Source: Leifsonia sp. Root4 (lineage in GTDB: Bacteria > Actinomycetota > Actinomycetes > Actinomycetales > Microbacteriaceae). From it: a stretch of 64,000 nucleotides of DNA. Positions 35,664-43,748 of the stretch are shown here, piece by piece. A model generated the notes under the pieces. The model was not told the origin of the DNA. It saw nothing but the letters and a program-made list of their open reading frames with translations, and searched no databases. Made by a program: the position numbers and the translations under genes. Position 1 is the stretch's first letter. Each line of letters opens with the position of its first letter. The DNA lies in NCBI RefSeq assembly GCF_001425085.1, contig NZ_LMDN01000002.1, forward strand, positions 459,796 to 523,795, written 5' to 3'.

Positions 35664-35681
35664 CCCCGCGGCAGCACGCGA

Positions 35682-35715
35682 AACTGGCCGCCACCCTGAG
35701 GGGTGGCGGCCAGTT
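35682..35715. terminator. Bidirectional hairpin between convergent AceE-like gene and importer C
   Basis: Perfect 15-bp stem (AACTGGCCGCCACCC with its complement) and loop TGAG, halfway between two convergent stops. No U-run on either side, but the stem is very stable and well placed to end both transcripts. Confidence 0.8.
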
Positions 35716-35731
35716 CGTGTCCGTGCCGGTG

Positions 35732-36568
35732 TCAGCCCTTGACGGCTCCGGCGGTCAGGCCCTGCACGATGTACCGGCTGGCGAAGGCGAACAACACCAT
35801 CGTCGGCACGATCGTGAGCACCGCGGCGGCCGACATCGAGCCCCAGTCGATCGTGAAACTCGAGATGAAGCCGTTCAGCGCGGTCGGGATCGTCTTGTTC
35901 TCGTCCTTGTTCATCAATGTGACGGAGAGGAACAGTTCGTTCCAGCAGTTCACGAAGTTGAAGATGAACGCGGCGATGATGCCGGGCTTCATCACGGGGA
36001 CGATCACCCGGAACAGCGCGCCGAGGCGGGAGCACCCGTCGATCATCGCGGCCTCTTCGAGCGCATCGGGGATGTTCGCGAAGAATCCGCGCAGCATGAT
36101 CGTGCTGAACGGGATGCAGACTGCGACGTAGATGAGCATCAGGCCGAAGCGGTTGTCGACGAGCTTCAGCTGCACCATCATCAGGTACAGCGGCCCGAGC
36201 GCGATGAACGCCGGGATCATCTGCGTCACCAGGAAGGCCATCAGCACGGCCGTCTTGGTGCGGAACTCGAAGCGCGCCAGCACGTAGGCCGAGAGCATCG
36301 CGATGAGCGTCGCGACGGTGGCGGCCACGGTCGAGACGAGCAGGCTGTTCACGACGTACGTGGCGAAGTTCGACTTCTCGAACAACGAGACGTAGTTCTC
36401 GAGTGAGAACTCCTCCGGCCAGTACGTCAGCGGGTAGCTGAAGATCGCGCCAGGGGTCTTGAACGAGGTGATCAGGATCCAGTACAGCGGAAACAGCGAG
36501 ATGACCAGCCAGAGCCCGAGGAAGGCGATTCTGACGGTCTTCGCCGCCGGTAGTTCACGGTTGATCAT
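35732..36568 (-). CDS. Carbohydrate ABC transporter permease, MalG-type (importer C)
   Basis: 278 residues, six membrane segments starting IAFLGLWLVISLFPLYWILI. Coupling motif LEEAAMIDGCSRLGALFRVI; here the usual DGA(N/G) is DGCS. It ends GLTAGAVKG. ATG overlaps the stop of the MalF-type gene by 4 bp. Last gene of the unit that begins with the aminotransferase. Confidence 0.92.
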   Translation of the reverse strand: MINRELPAAKTVRIAFLGLWLVISLFPLYWILITSFKTPGAIFSYPLTYWPEEFSLENYVSLFEKSNFATYVVNSLLVSTVAATVATLIAMLSAYVLARFEFRTKTAVLMAFLVTQMIPAFIALGPLYLMMVQLKLVDNRFGLMLIYVAVCIPFSTIMLRGFFANIPDALEEAAMIDGCSRLGALFRVIVPVMKPGIIAAFIFNFVNCWNELFLSVTLMNKDENKTIPTALNGFISSFTIDWGSMSAAAVLTIVPTMVLFAFASRYIVQGLTAGAVKG

Positions 36569-37539
36569 GACCGTGCCCCCTTCTTCTCACGGATGGCCAT
36601 CAGGTAGAACGCGGAGAACACCAGCAGGATCACCATGACGATGAGGCCGAGCGCCGAGGCCTGGCCGTAGTCGCCGCGCTGGGTGATCGAGATCATCCAG
36701 GTGGTGATGATGTGAGTCTGGTTCGCGGGTCCTCCGCCGGTCATCGCCCAGATGATGTCCGGGAAGTTGAAGATCCAGATCACGCGGAGCAGCACGGTCA
36801 GGGCCAGCGTCGTGCTGATGTACGGAATCGTGATGCTGAACAGGGTGCGAACCTTGCCGGAACCGTCAAGCGCCGCCGCCTCGTAGACCTCGTCCGGCAC
36901 CGACTGCAGCGCGGCGAGGATCATGATGGCGAAGAAGGTGACCCCGTACCAGGTGTTGGCGATGATCACGGCGGTCATCGCCGTTCCGGGTTCCGCCAAC
37001 CACGGGATGGCCGTGTCGATCAGCCCGGCCTTCATCAGCAGGTCGTTGATCACGCCGAACTCACCGTTGAACATCCAGCGGAACAGGATGCCGATGAGGA
37101 ATCCGGAGATCGCCCACGGAAAGAAGATGAGGGCCTGGTAGACGCCACGGAAGACGAACTTGCGGCGCAGCCAGAGCGCCAGCGCGAATCCGATGATGAA
37201 CTGCGGGATGATCGAGGCCACAACCCAGAGAACCGAGTTGCCGAGGATCACATAGAAGTTGGGGTCGGCGAAGATCTTCTGGAAGTTGCCCAACCCCACC
37301 CAGTCGGTGTTCGACAGGTTGTTGAGGTTCCAGTTGCGGAACGCCATCTGCGAGCCGGCGAGCATCGGGTAGTAGGTGAACACGGCCACGAAGATGATCG
37401 CCGGCAGCATGAATGCGAGGATGACCAGCCCGCGCCGCGTGCTGAACGGGCGGCGGCGGGTGGACTTGTGCGGTGCCGCGCTGGGGGCGCCCGCCCGTGT
37501 GAACGGGCGCCCTGTCGCGGTCGTGGTTGGACCGGGCAT
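36565..37539 (-). CDS. Carbohydrate ABC transporter permease, MalF-type (importer C)
   Basis: 324 residues. A long Thr/Arg/Pro-rich cytoplasmic N-terminus (about 38 residues) precedes GLVILAFMLPAIIFVAVFTYY. EAA loop YEAAALDGSGKVRTLFSITI and the late loop IIWAMTGGGPANQTHI are clear. It starts 8 bp after the binding-protein stop. Confidence 0.92.
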   Translation of the reverse strand: MPGPTTTATGRPFTRAGAPSAAPHKSTRRRPFSTRRGLVILAFMLPAIIFVAVFTYYPMLAGSQMAFRNWNLNNLSNTDWVGLGNFQKIFADPNFYVILGNSVLWVVASIIPQFIIGFALALWLRRKFVFRGVYQALIFFPWAISGFLIGILFRWMFNGEFGVINDLLMKAGLIDTAIPWLAEPGTAMTAVIIANTWYGVTFFAIMILAALQSVPDEVYEAAALDGSGKVRTLFSITIPYISTTLALTVLLRVIWIFNFPDIIWAMTGGGPANQTHIITTWMISITQRGDYGQASALGLIVMVILLVFSAFYLMAIREKKGARS

Positions 37540-37547
37540 GGTGGTTT

Positions 37548-38843
37548 CTACTCAGCCGCCCACTTCTCGGTCCAGTAGGAGTCCCAACTGGCGAGAAGTT
37601 CCTCGTTCGTCATCTGGCCGATCAGCACCTGCTGCAGTTCGGAGTCGGCCTTGTCTGCCCACTCGGTGAACCAGGCGACGCCGCGCGGCTGCTCCGCGGT
37701 GATGTACACCTCCGGGTTCTCGTTCATGTAGAGGTAGCTCTCCCACGCGCCGGTCTTGTAGAACGGGTCGTCGGCTGCTCCGGTGAGGATCGGGACCAGG
37801 CTGTTCGTCTGGGTGAACTCGATCGATGCGTCACCGGAGTTGAGGAACTGGATCAGCTTGGCCGCTTCGGCCTTGTGCTCGCTGGCCTCCGCCGTTCCCC
37901 AGCCGGCCGTCGCCAGCGGCTGAATGGCCTGGCCGCCGGGGCCGACGAGCATCGGCGCGGTCGTCCACTGCTCCGGCGTGATGGCCTTCGACTCGTTGAC
38001 GGCCGCGATGACCTCGGGGTCCTGCAGCAGGAAGCCGGTGGAACCGTTGGTGAAGCCCTCAACCATCTCGGGGTAGCCCCACGCGACGGATGACGGCGGC
38101 GAGGCCTGCTCGAACAACGTGAGGTACGTGTCCATCGCCTCGAGCGCCTCCGGAGCGGAGAAGATCGAGTCGCCGTTCTTCAGCTTGTACGCGTTGGCGA
38201 CGTCGATGTCGCCGGCGACGTAGGCCGAGATCGCGAGCACGGCGTTCGTGTAGCCGTTCTTGCCGCCGCGGAAGGCGTAGCCGTACTGGTTGGCGGCCGG
38301 ATCCTGGATGGCCGTCGCCTGCTCCACGAGGTCGTCCCAGCTGAGCGGGGCGCCGTCGAAGCCGGCATCCTTGACCATGTCGGTGCGGTAGAACAGGCTG
38401 ATGCCGTAGAAGCCGTAGGGCACGAAGTACATCTTGCCGCCGGCGGTGGCAACGTTCTGGGCGTTGCTGGTGAGCGAGTCCCACCCCTCCCAGCCGTCGA
38501 ACTCCGTCGTCATGTCGCTGAGCCAGCCGTTGGCCGAGAACGGACCGACGGTCAGGTCGCGCACCTCGAGCACGTCGACGCCGGATCCCGACTGCAACAT
38601 CTGCTGGATCTTCTGGTCCGCCTGGTCGGTCGGGGGCGAGATCAGCTCGACGCTGATGTCGGGGTTCTGCGCTTCAAACTCGCCGATGAGCTTGTCGAGC
38701 AGTTCGGTGCGTGCGGGACTTGTCAGGCTCTCAACCATCTGGAGTGTGACCTGTCCATCGCCTGCAGGGGCTGAGCAGCCGCTGAGCGCAAGAGCAGTCA
38801 CCAGGCCGAAGCCCAGACCGGCAAGAAGTTTCCGTTTCGTCAT
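37548..38843 (-). CDS. Extracellular solute-binding lipoprotein, family 1 (importer C)
   Basis: 431 residues from ATG 38843 with GAGGAG three bases upstream; the longer frame has no such site. Signal peptide MTKRKLLAGLGFGLVTALAL ends in the lipobox LSGC. Mature part: VTLQMVESLTSPARTELLDKL, then MLQSGSGVDVLEVRDL and KMYFVPYGFYGISLFYRTDM at the ligand site. It follows the class V aminotransferase by 64 bp on the same strand, which is unusual for a sugar importer and hints at an amino-containing ligand such as an amino sugar; this is inference. Confidence 0.92.
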   Translation of the reverse strand: MTKRKLLAGLGFGLVTALALSGCSAPAGDGQVTLQMVESLTSPARTELLDKLIGEFEAQNPDISVELISPPTDQADQKIQQMLQSGSGVDVLEVRDLTVGPFSANGWLSDMTTEFDGWEGWDSLTSNAQNVATAGGKMYFVPYGFYGISLFYRTDMVKDAGFDGAPLSWDDLVEQATAIQDPAANQYGYAFRGGKNGYTNAVLAISAYVAGDIDVANAYKLKNGDSIFSAPEALEAMDTYLTLFEQASPPSSVAWGYPEMVEGFTNGSTGFLLQDPEVIAAVNESKAITPEQWTTAPMLVGPGGQAIQPLATAGWGTAEASEHKAEAAKLIQFLNSGDASIEFTQTNSLVPILTGAADDPFYKTGAWESYLYMNENPEVYITAEQPRGVAWFTEWADKADSELQQVLIGQMTNEELLASWDSYWTEKWAAE

Positions 38844-38907
38844 GTCTCCTCGTTTCGTTGTGCGTGCTGTGGTCCGTGATGTGTGCAGGGAATGTGGACG
38901 CGTGAGC

Positions 38908-40152
38908 TCAGCGCCCGGCATCACGTGCCCAATCGCAGAGCGTCGGAACCATACGCTCCACGAAGTCTTCGAAGTCGGCCGCCGTGTTGTAGACGTGCGT
39001 GGAGAGGCGGAAGTATCCGACCCCGCCGAAACTGGTGAATGCGCCCTCCACGTTGAACTCGCTGACGACCCTGTTGCGCAGGGCGTCCGCGCTCGGGTGC
39101 GATTCGGCCAGGCCATCCGGCAGGCGCACAAGGCGCAGTGCGCTGACCGGGGCTCCGACGTCGACGCGGTGATCCTGCCCGGTGCGCTCCGTGAACGCGG
39201 CGGTCACGATGTCCTCGGCGTAGTCGGCCAGCTCGCTCATGTACCGGCGGGCCTCGCCCCAACCCCAGGTGTCCGCGATGAATCCGGTGGAGGTGGGAGC
39301 GGCCAGGTAGCTGGTGAGGTCGAGGGTGCCCTGGGTGTCGAAGCGCTCGGGGAACTCGAGTGGAGCACCCCAGGAGTCGACCAGCGGGTAGAGCTCCCTG
39401 CTCAACTCCGTCGGGGCCAGGAGCACGGCCGTGCCGCGCGGGGCGCAGGCGAACTTGTGCAGGTTGCCGATCCAGAAGTCGCACTCGACTCCGTCGAGCG
39501 GGTTGTCGTACAGGCCTGGCACGTGGGCGCCGTCGACCAGCGTCACGATTCCGCGTTCCCGTGCGGATGCCGAGATCTCGGCCACGGGCATGAAGCGCGC
39601 CGTCGCCGAGGTGATGTGGTCGATCACGATGAGTCTGGTCTTGTCAGAGCAGACCGCCATCACGGCGTCGTGCGCCTCGGCCGGCGTCGCGTGCAGCGGC
39701 ACGTGCGCAGTGCGCACCACACCGCCGTAGCGGCGCGCCATGCGCTCGGCACCCATGGTGACGGCGCCGTAGCCGTGGTCGGTGACGACGATCTCCGCCC
39801 CGTGCTCCATCGACAGGCTCGAGTACACGACCGTGGCTCCGGCACTGGCGTTCGGCACGATGGCCGTGTGCTCCGCCGGTGCGCCGACGAAGGCGGCGAT
39901 CTCTTCGCGCACAGCGCCGATGCGCTCCGGCAGGAAGGAGAACCAGGCAACGGGGTCTGCGTCCATCTCGGCGCGCAGCGTGTTCTGGCGTTCCTGGGCG
40001 ACACGCGGCACGGCGCCGAACGAGCCGTGGTTGATGTGCAGGGCGCTGTCGGAGAGCGTCCACGCCTCGGCGGCAGGCGCACCGCCCGGCAGAGTGAGCG
40101 GGCTCGGGGCAAGCGCGGCGGCGAGCCTGCTTGGCGCGTTCGTCGAGGTCAT
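38908..40152 (-). CDS. Class V PLP-dependent aminotransferase / isopenicillin-N-epimerase-like protein
   Basis: 414 residues. Fold type I PLP enzyme of the class V group: LHINHGSFGAVPR near residue 40 (the N-epimerase-like start), NASAGATVVYSSL, VDGAHVPG with the pyridine-binding Asp207, and the Schiff-base Lys233 in WIGNLHKFACAPRG. Homologues act as epimerases, transaminases, kynureninases or cysteine lyases, so the reaction is open. First gene of the importer C unit and divergent from the FadR-type regulator with the triple operator between them, so enzyme and importer should be induced together. Confidence 0.85.
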   Translation of the reverse strand: MTSTNAPSRLAAALAPSPLTLPGGAPAAEAWTLSDSALHINHGSFGAVPRVAQERQNTLRAEMDADPVAWFSFLPERIGAVREEIAAFVGAPAEHTAIVPNASAGATVVYSSLSMEHGAEIVVTDHGYGAVTMGAERMARRYGGVVRTAHVPLHATPAEAHDAVMAVCSDKTRLIVIDHITSATARFMPVAEISASARERGIVTLVDGAHVPGLYDNPLDGVECDFWIGNLHKFACAPRGTAVLLAPTELSRELYPLVDSWGAPLEFPERFDTQGTLDLTSYLAAPTSTGFIADTWGWGEARRYMSELADYAEDIVTAAFTERTGQDHRVDVGAPVSALRLVRLPDGLAESHPSADALRNRVVSEFNVEGAFTSFGGVGYFRLSTHVYNTAADFEDFVERMVPTLCDWARDAGR

Positions 40153-40216
40153 CGTGGTGTCACATCCTTGTGTGTTGCGAGAGCTGTACGCGGCAGTCCG
40201 CCGCCGAGCTGCGGCA

Positions 40217-40314
40217 AGTTATTAGATGACTTACCGCAAATCAGCGTTCAGTTGCCGACTTACTGGAGCATATACATGAAGTCGTCAGATAACTACCCAC
40301 TCATCAGATCACTT
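40217..40314. promoter_or_regulatory. Three-copy 15-bp operator (AGTNATCNGATNACT) between aminotransferase and gntR
   Basis: Sites at 40217-40232 (read on the minus strand as AGTCATCTAATAACT), 40279-40294 (AGTCGTCAGATAACT) and 40299-40314 (ACTCATCAGATCACT). Each fits the semi-palindrome AGTNATCNGATNACT with one mismatch. Sites 2 and 3 are spaced exactly 20 bp, two helical turns, so dimers could bind side by side. No gene lies in 40153-40343. The binder is probably the adjacent FadR-type regulator. Confidence 0.75.
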
Positions 40315-40343
40315 TCTGGCCCTATGCTGTTCGGTACGCATCT

Positions 40344-41090
40344 ATGCCAGCGGCCGCACGCACCATTCGCACAAGGAGGCGCACCATCAGCGCTATAGAC
40401 AACGCCTTCCACGGTTTGCGGCAGATGATCGCCTCCGGCGAGCTGCAGCCGGGTCAGCAGTTCCCGTCCGAGGCGCAGCTCTGCGACCGCCTCCAGGTCT
40501 CCCGCGGCTCGCTGCGAGAAGCAGTGCGGATGCTGGGCGCGCTCGGCGTGATCGAATCACGGCACGGCTCGGGCACCTACGTCTCCGCGCTGGAGCCGGC
40601 GAACATCATCGGTGCGCTCGGGCTCACCGTCGGGCTGATGCCCCTCGAGGGGCTCATAGACATGTTCGAGTCGCGACGCGTGCTCGAATCGCATGCGACC
40701 GCGCAGGCCGCGGCGAACATGACGGATGCCGCGGCGGAGGAACTCAGCGCGATCCTCGACGCGCTCGAGCAGACCAGCGACCAGGAGCGGGCGTCCGATC
40801 TGGACTCGCAGTTCCACCAGCGCGTCACCGCGCTCGCCCAGAACGCGACGATCGCGGTGCTTCTGCAGGTCTTCCGATCCCGCTCGCGCTCGTACCAGCT
40901 CTTCGACCTGCCGGCCGGGCCGGAGATCAAGGCTCAGAGCGACCACTCTCACCGCGAGATCCTCGCCGCGCTGATCGCGCGCGACCCGGCGAACGCCGCG
41001 ACAGCGGCCGCAACGCACGTGCTTCAGACGGAGCGCTGGGCGCGGGAGCACAGGCCGACCGTGAAGCCGGGTCCGCTCGCTGCCGGCTGA
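40344..41090 (+). CDS. GntR family regulator, FadR subfamily
   Basis: 248 residues. Winged helix at about 15-85 with FPSEAQLCDRLQVSRGSLREAVRMLGALGVIESRHGSGTYV, then an FCD domain (MPLEGLIDMFESRRVLESHATAQAA..., metal-site type residues in FHQRVTALAQNATIAVLLQVF and DHSHREILAALIARD). The His and Asp pattern suggests a metal-bound carboxylate ligand, as in many FCD proteins. Divergent from the aminotransferase-importer C unit; the triple operator lies 30-127 bp before its start. It converges with the SRP RNA gene. Confidence 0.92.
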   Translation: MPAAARTIRTRRRTISAIDNAFHGLRQMIASGELQPGQQFPSEAQLCDRLQVSRGSLREAVRMLGALGVIESRHGSGTYVSALEPANIIGALGLTVGLMPLEGLIDMFESRRVLESHATAQAAANMTDAAAEELSAILDALEQTSDQERASDLDSQFHQRVTALAQNATIAVLLQVFRSRSRSYQLFDLPAGPEIKAQSDHSHREILAALIARDPANAATAAATHVLQTERWAREHRPTVKPGPLAAG

Positions 41091-41110
41091 GCCGCGGGGC
41101 TGCGGGGCTG

Positions 41111-41166
41111 CTTAACGAAAAAGACCCCTCGCGCACCTCGGGCATAGGCACAGCCCCGGTTACCCT
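41111..41166 (-). repeat. Partial duplicate of the SRP RNA 3' half
   Basis: Plus-strand CTTAACGAAAAAGACCCC at 41111 repeats CTTAACGAAAAGGACCCC at 41179, continues with CTCGCGCACC, diverges in the middle (an insertion of about 10 bp), and matches again at CCCCGGTTACCCT. It lacks the GGAA tetraloop/domain IV part, so it cannot serve as SRP RNA. It retains the 3' stem strand and a run of five U residues and may act as a second terminator. Confidence 0.78.
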
Positions 41167-41185
41167 CGCGCGGGTCGACTTAACG

Positions 41186-41279
41186 AAAAGGACCCCTCGC
41201 GCACCCGCCAGAGCCCGGTTACCCTTGCTACGTTTCCGTCCTGGGGGAGTTGGCCTGGATGACGCCACGCGAGGAGTCG
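41186..41279 (-). ncRNA. ffs: Signal recognition particle RNA, small bacterial type
   Basis: On the minus strand the RNA has the SRP domain IV core CCCAGGACGGAAACGTAGCA with the GGAA tetraloop and the asymmetric internal loop that binds Ffh, followed by AGGGTAACCGGG. The ends pair over 11 bp with one G-U: GACTCCTCGCG with CGCGAGGGGTC. Four U residues end the transcript. A plausible -10 (TAAACT) lies just upstream near 41291. Length about 90 nt, as for other small SRP RNAs. It delivers nascent membrane proteins with Ffh to FtsY. Confidence 0.9.
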
Positions 41280-41398
41280 TTGAATAGTTTACCGTGTCGC
41301 GAGAGTGCTCGCGTCCACCTCCCGGCTGGGGTGGTGGCACGAAGCACCCTTTCCATCAGATAAGATTCTCTGAGTTGCTTTCTTTCGAGACAGTTTCT

Positions 41399-41486
41399 GG
41401 AGAATTCGCCTAGTGGCCTATGGCGCACGCTTGGAAAGCGTGTTGGGTGCAAGCCCTCGGGGGTTCGAATCCCCCATTCTCCGCCA
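41399..41486 (+). tRNA. tRNA-Ser (anticodon GGA)
   Basis: Acceptor stem GGAGAAT/ATTCTCC, discriminator G and encoded CCA at 41484-41486. The anticodon loop TTGGAAA gives GGA at 41433-41435. A long variable arm (TTGGGTGCAAGCCCTC region) and T loop GGGGGTTCGAATCCCCC fit a class II serine tRNA of 88 nt. Confidence 0.97.
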
Positions 41487-41496
41487 AACGAGTAAT

Positions 41497-41535
41497 CGGC
41501 CCTGACCATCTAGATGGTCAGGGCCGATTTTGTTT
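41497..41535 (+). terminator. Rho-independent terminator after tRNA-Ser
   Basis: Stem CGGCCCTGACCATC with GATGGTCAGGGCCG around a two-base centre, followed by ATTTTGTTT. Begins 11 bp after the tRNA. Confidence 0.92.
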
Positions 41536-41657
41536 CCCACTGCAATCGTCACCAATCCGCCCGAAAGAATTCGCCTGCGGAGGTAGCCGAGCGTAACCGC
41601 GGTAGTGCGCTCCGAGCCATTCCGGCATACGCTCAGGGGTATGCACGGGGGAATGCA

Positions 41658-42215
41658 ATGAATCGAGCGCGCGTCAATGAACCGGGGGGTGAGGTTTTCC
41701 GTCCGCGGGAACAGGTCTTCACACAGTCGATGCTGGCGGCGGCGGCGCTCTTGGTCCCCGTTTTCGCCGTGCTCTACTGGCTGACGATTCCGAGTGGCAC
41801 CTGGCTGATCGTCGTCGCGGCGAAGGCGCTCGTCCTCGTCGTCCTCGTGCTTCTGGGTGTGACCTTCTACAGGACATCGGTCACGGTCGCCGCATCGGGG
41901 GTGCGCGAGAGCGGTTTCGCCGGTCCTCGCCGCGACATCCCGCGCGACGAGGTCGAATACGTCCTGTTCGTGTCGTTCTACCGCGGACACACCCTCGACA
42001 CCGAGCAGCACCTGTTCATCGTCGGCCACGACGGCAGCACTCTTGTCCGCATGCGTGGCCGCTACTGGGCGGTCGCCGACATGCGCCGGGTGATCGAGGT
42101 GCTCGGGGCGCCGGCGACCATCATCGACGAACCGCAGTCGCTCAACGAGTTCACGCGTGAGAATGCGTCCCTGTTGTACTGGCACGAGCGTCGCGCGGGC
42201 TTTGCCCGGCGCTGA
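41658..42215 (+). CDS. Two-segment membrane protein, PH-domain-like, unknown function
   Basis: 185 residues from ATG 41658; the frame is open upstream through the tRNA terminator, which is not coding. Two adjacent membrane segments (MLAAAALLVPVFAVLYWLTI and WLIVVAAKALVLVVLVLLGVTFY) precede a soluble C-terminal part with VTVAASGVRESGFAGPRRDIPRDEVEYVLFV and RMRGRYWAVADMRRVIEVLG, the pattern of bacterial PH-like (YdbT/DUF304-like) domains. No function can be assigned. It overlaps the next gene slightly. Confidence 0.75.
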   Translation: MNRARVNEPGGEVFRPREQVFTQSMLAAAALLVPVFAVLYWLTIPSGTWLIVVAAKALVLVVLVLLGVTFYRTSVTVAASGVRESGFAGPRRDIPRDEVEYVLFVSFYRGHTLDTEQHLFIVGHDGSTLVRMRGRYWAVADMRRVIEVLGAPATIIDEPQSLNEFTRENASLLYWHERRAGFARR

Positions 42216-43101
42216 GCAGCGGGGGCGTGCCCCGGACGCCGGAGACAGCGCGCGTCTGCGTGCCCGGCTGGAGCGCTGGCAACTCCAGAGCGATGGCCCG
42301 GCGTTCACGACCGCGAGCAGCCTGATGCAGCCGGTGCTGTTCGATGTCGGCGATGCCCGGCTCCCGGCCATGCTCAAACTCGCGATGGCGTCGGCCGCCG
42401 GCGACGAGGAGCGCGCGGGGTTCGCGCTCCAGCGCTGGTGGGACGGCCGCGGGGCGGCCGAGGTCTATCGGCACGACGACGACGCCGTGCTGCTGGAACG
42501 GGCACGGGGCCGCCGCTCGCTGGCGGCGATGTCGCTCGGCCCGTCTGCTGCAGACGACGATCACGCGCTGCGTCTGCTCTGCCGAGCCGTCGCCAGCCTG
42601 CACGAGCCGCGCGCGAGCCCTCCGCCGGCGCTCGTTCCGCTCGATTCCTGGTTCGGCGGGCTGTTCGCACACGCCGATGACCTCGGTGGCAGCTTTCTGC
42701 GCGGCGCCGACCTGGCGGCCGAGTTGCTCGACGAACAGGTCGAGCCTGTGCCGCTGCACGGCGACATCCACCACGGCAACGTGCTCGACTTCGATCGCCG
42801 CGGCTGGCTCGCGATCGACCCCAAGGGCCTGCTGGGTGCCGCCGAGTTCGACTACGCAAATATGCTCTGCAACCCGTCGCGCGCGCACGCCGCAGACCAG
42901 CAGCGACTGCGCCGGCGCGTGCAGACGGTGTCGCTGGCGTCCGAAATCGAGACCGACCGACTGCTGCGCTGGACCATCGCGTGGACCGCCCTGTCGGCCA
43001 CCTGGTTCGCGACCGACGACGGGATCGGCTCGGCCGACGCCGTGGCGACGCTCGCCATCGGCGATGCGGCGACGCGGATCCTGCTGGACGGCTCGGCCTA
43101 G
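42202..43101 (+). CDS. Aminoglycoside phosphotransferase-like kinase
   Basis: About 300 residues. The start is uncertain: TTG 42202 overlaps the previous gene by 14 bp, while GTG 42157 would overlap by 59 bp. The kinase core is recognisable from the catalytic loop VPLHGDIHHGNVLDF and the metal-binding motif WLAIDPKGLLGAAEFDYANMLCNP, which places it near the streptomycin 6-kinase/APH(6) group. Such proteins may phosphorylate small molecules other than antibiotics, so resistance should not be assumed. Its stop overlaps the stop of the convergent GNAT gene. Confidence 0.82.
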   Translation: MPGAEQRGRAPDAGDSARLRARLERWQLQSDGPAFTTASSLMQPVLFDVGDARLPAMLKLAMASAAGDEERAGFALQRWWDGRGAAEVYRHDDDAVLLERARGRRSLAAMSLGPSAADDDHALRLLCRAVASLHEPRASPPPALVPLDSWFGGLFAHADDLGGSFLRGADLAAELLDEQVEPVPLHGDIHHGNVLDFDRRGWLAIDPKGLLGAAEFDYANMLCNPSRAHAADQQRLRRRVQTVSLASEIETDRLLRWTIAWTALSATWFATDDGIGSADAVATLAIGDAATRILLDGSA

Positions 43102-43730
43102 AGCTCGGCCGCCGTCGAGATGCCGACGCGCGGAGCCTGCTCGCTCGCCGACGGCAACGGCCGGAAGCCCAGGCGCGCGTAGAACGCAGCCGCGCCGCCG
43201 TTGCGCGGTTCAAAGCCGAGGTGCACGCCCGGCACATTCAGCGCGCGCAGCTGGGCGAGCAGTGTCGTGATCAACGTACGACCGAGGCCCCGGCCCTGCG
43301 TCTCCGGCAGCAGGTTGATGTGCAGGTGGGCAGGGAATTCCGCGAGCTCGGCAGCCGGTGGCTCCGCCGGGTGCAGACCTGCGGCGATGACCGAGCGTTC
43401 CGCGGCGCTGACGACGGACGCCGGCTCGCCGGCCGGCGCATAACGCTCGGCGAAGCGCGGCAGCCAGTGCTCTCTGTACCAGCGCACGAAGTCGTGCGTG
43501 TCGGCCGCGGCGATGATGTAGCCGAGCACCCGCTCCGACTCGCCGGTGCCGTCGACGACGAGCGTGGCGAGCTCCGGCGCATACTCCAGGTAGGGGCCGG
43601 CGTAGATGTCGGGCATCAGCTCGTCGCTGCTGTACAGGCCCGTTGCGTCTGCCCCGGCATCCGCCGTGCGCACGCAGATCTCGTAGACTGCGGCGCGGTC
43701 GGCCGGTCGGTATGGGCGCAGTTCAGGCAT
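43098..43730 (-). CDS. GNAT family N-acetyltransferase
   Basis: 210 residues. The acetyl-CoA site is motif A, LLPETQGRGLGRTLITTLLAQL, and the C-terminal NGGAAAFYARLGFRPL is the usual motif B. The ~130 residues before motif A are longer than in minimal GNATs and include AGPYLEYAPELATLVVDG and REHWLPRFAERYAP. Similar proteins are found as stand-alone relatives of the O-GlcNAcase-associated acetyltransferase domain. Substrate unknown. Convergent with the kinase-like gene, with overlapping TAG stops. Confidence 0.88.
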   Translation of the reverse strand: MPELRPYRPADRAAVYEICVRTADAGADATGLYSSDELMPDIYAGPYLEYAPELATLVVDGTGESERVLGYIIAAADTHDFVRWYREHWLPRFAERYAPAGEPASVVSAAERSVIAAGLHPAEPPAAELAEFPAHLHINLLPETQGRGLGRTLITTLLAQLRALNVPGVHLGFEPRNGGAAAFYARLGFRPLPSASEQAPRVGISTAAEL

Positions 43731-43748
43731 GCGCCCATTCTCCCGCAG

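Noticed and set aside
34095-36035. 646-codon minus-strand open frame opposite the AceE-like gene
   Set aside because: Composition-driven shadow frame; the plus-strand protein carries all thiamine-diphosphate motifs, and the minus frame has none.
41228-41509. Small open frames across the tRNA-Ser and SRP RNA region
   Set aside because: They are translations of RNA genes (for example GGEWGIRTPEG from the tRNA T arm) and have no protein support.
42202-43101. Streptomycin resistance gene
   Set aside because: Only the general kinase fold motifs can be seen; substrate cannot be assigned, and the gene lies in a stable chromosomal setting with no mobile element.
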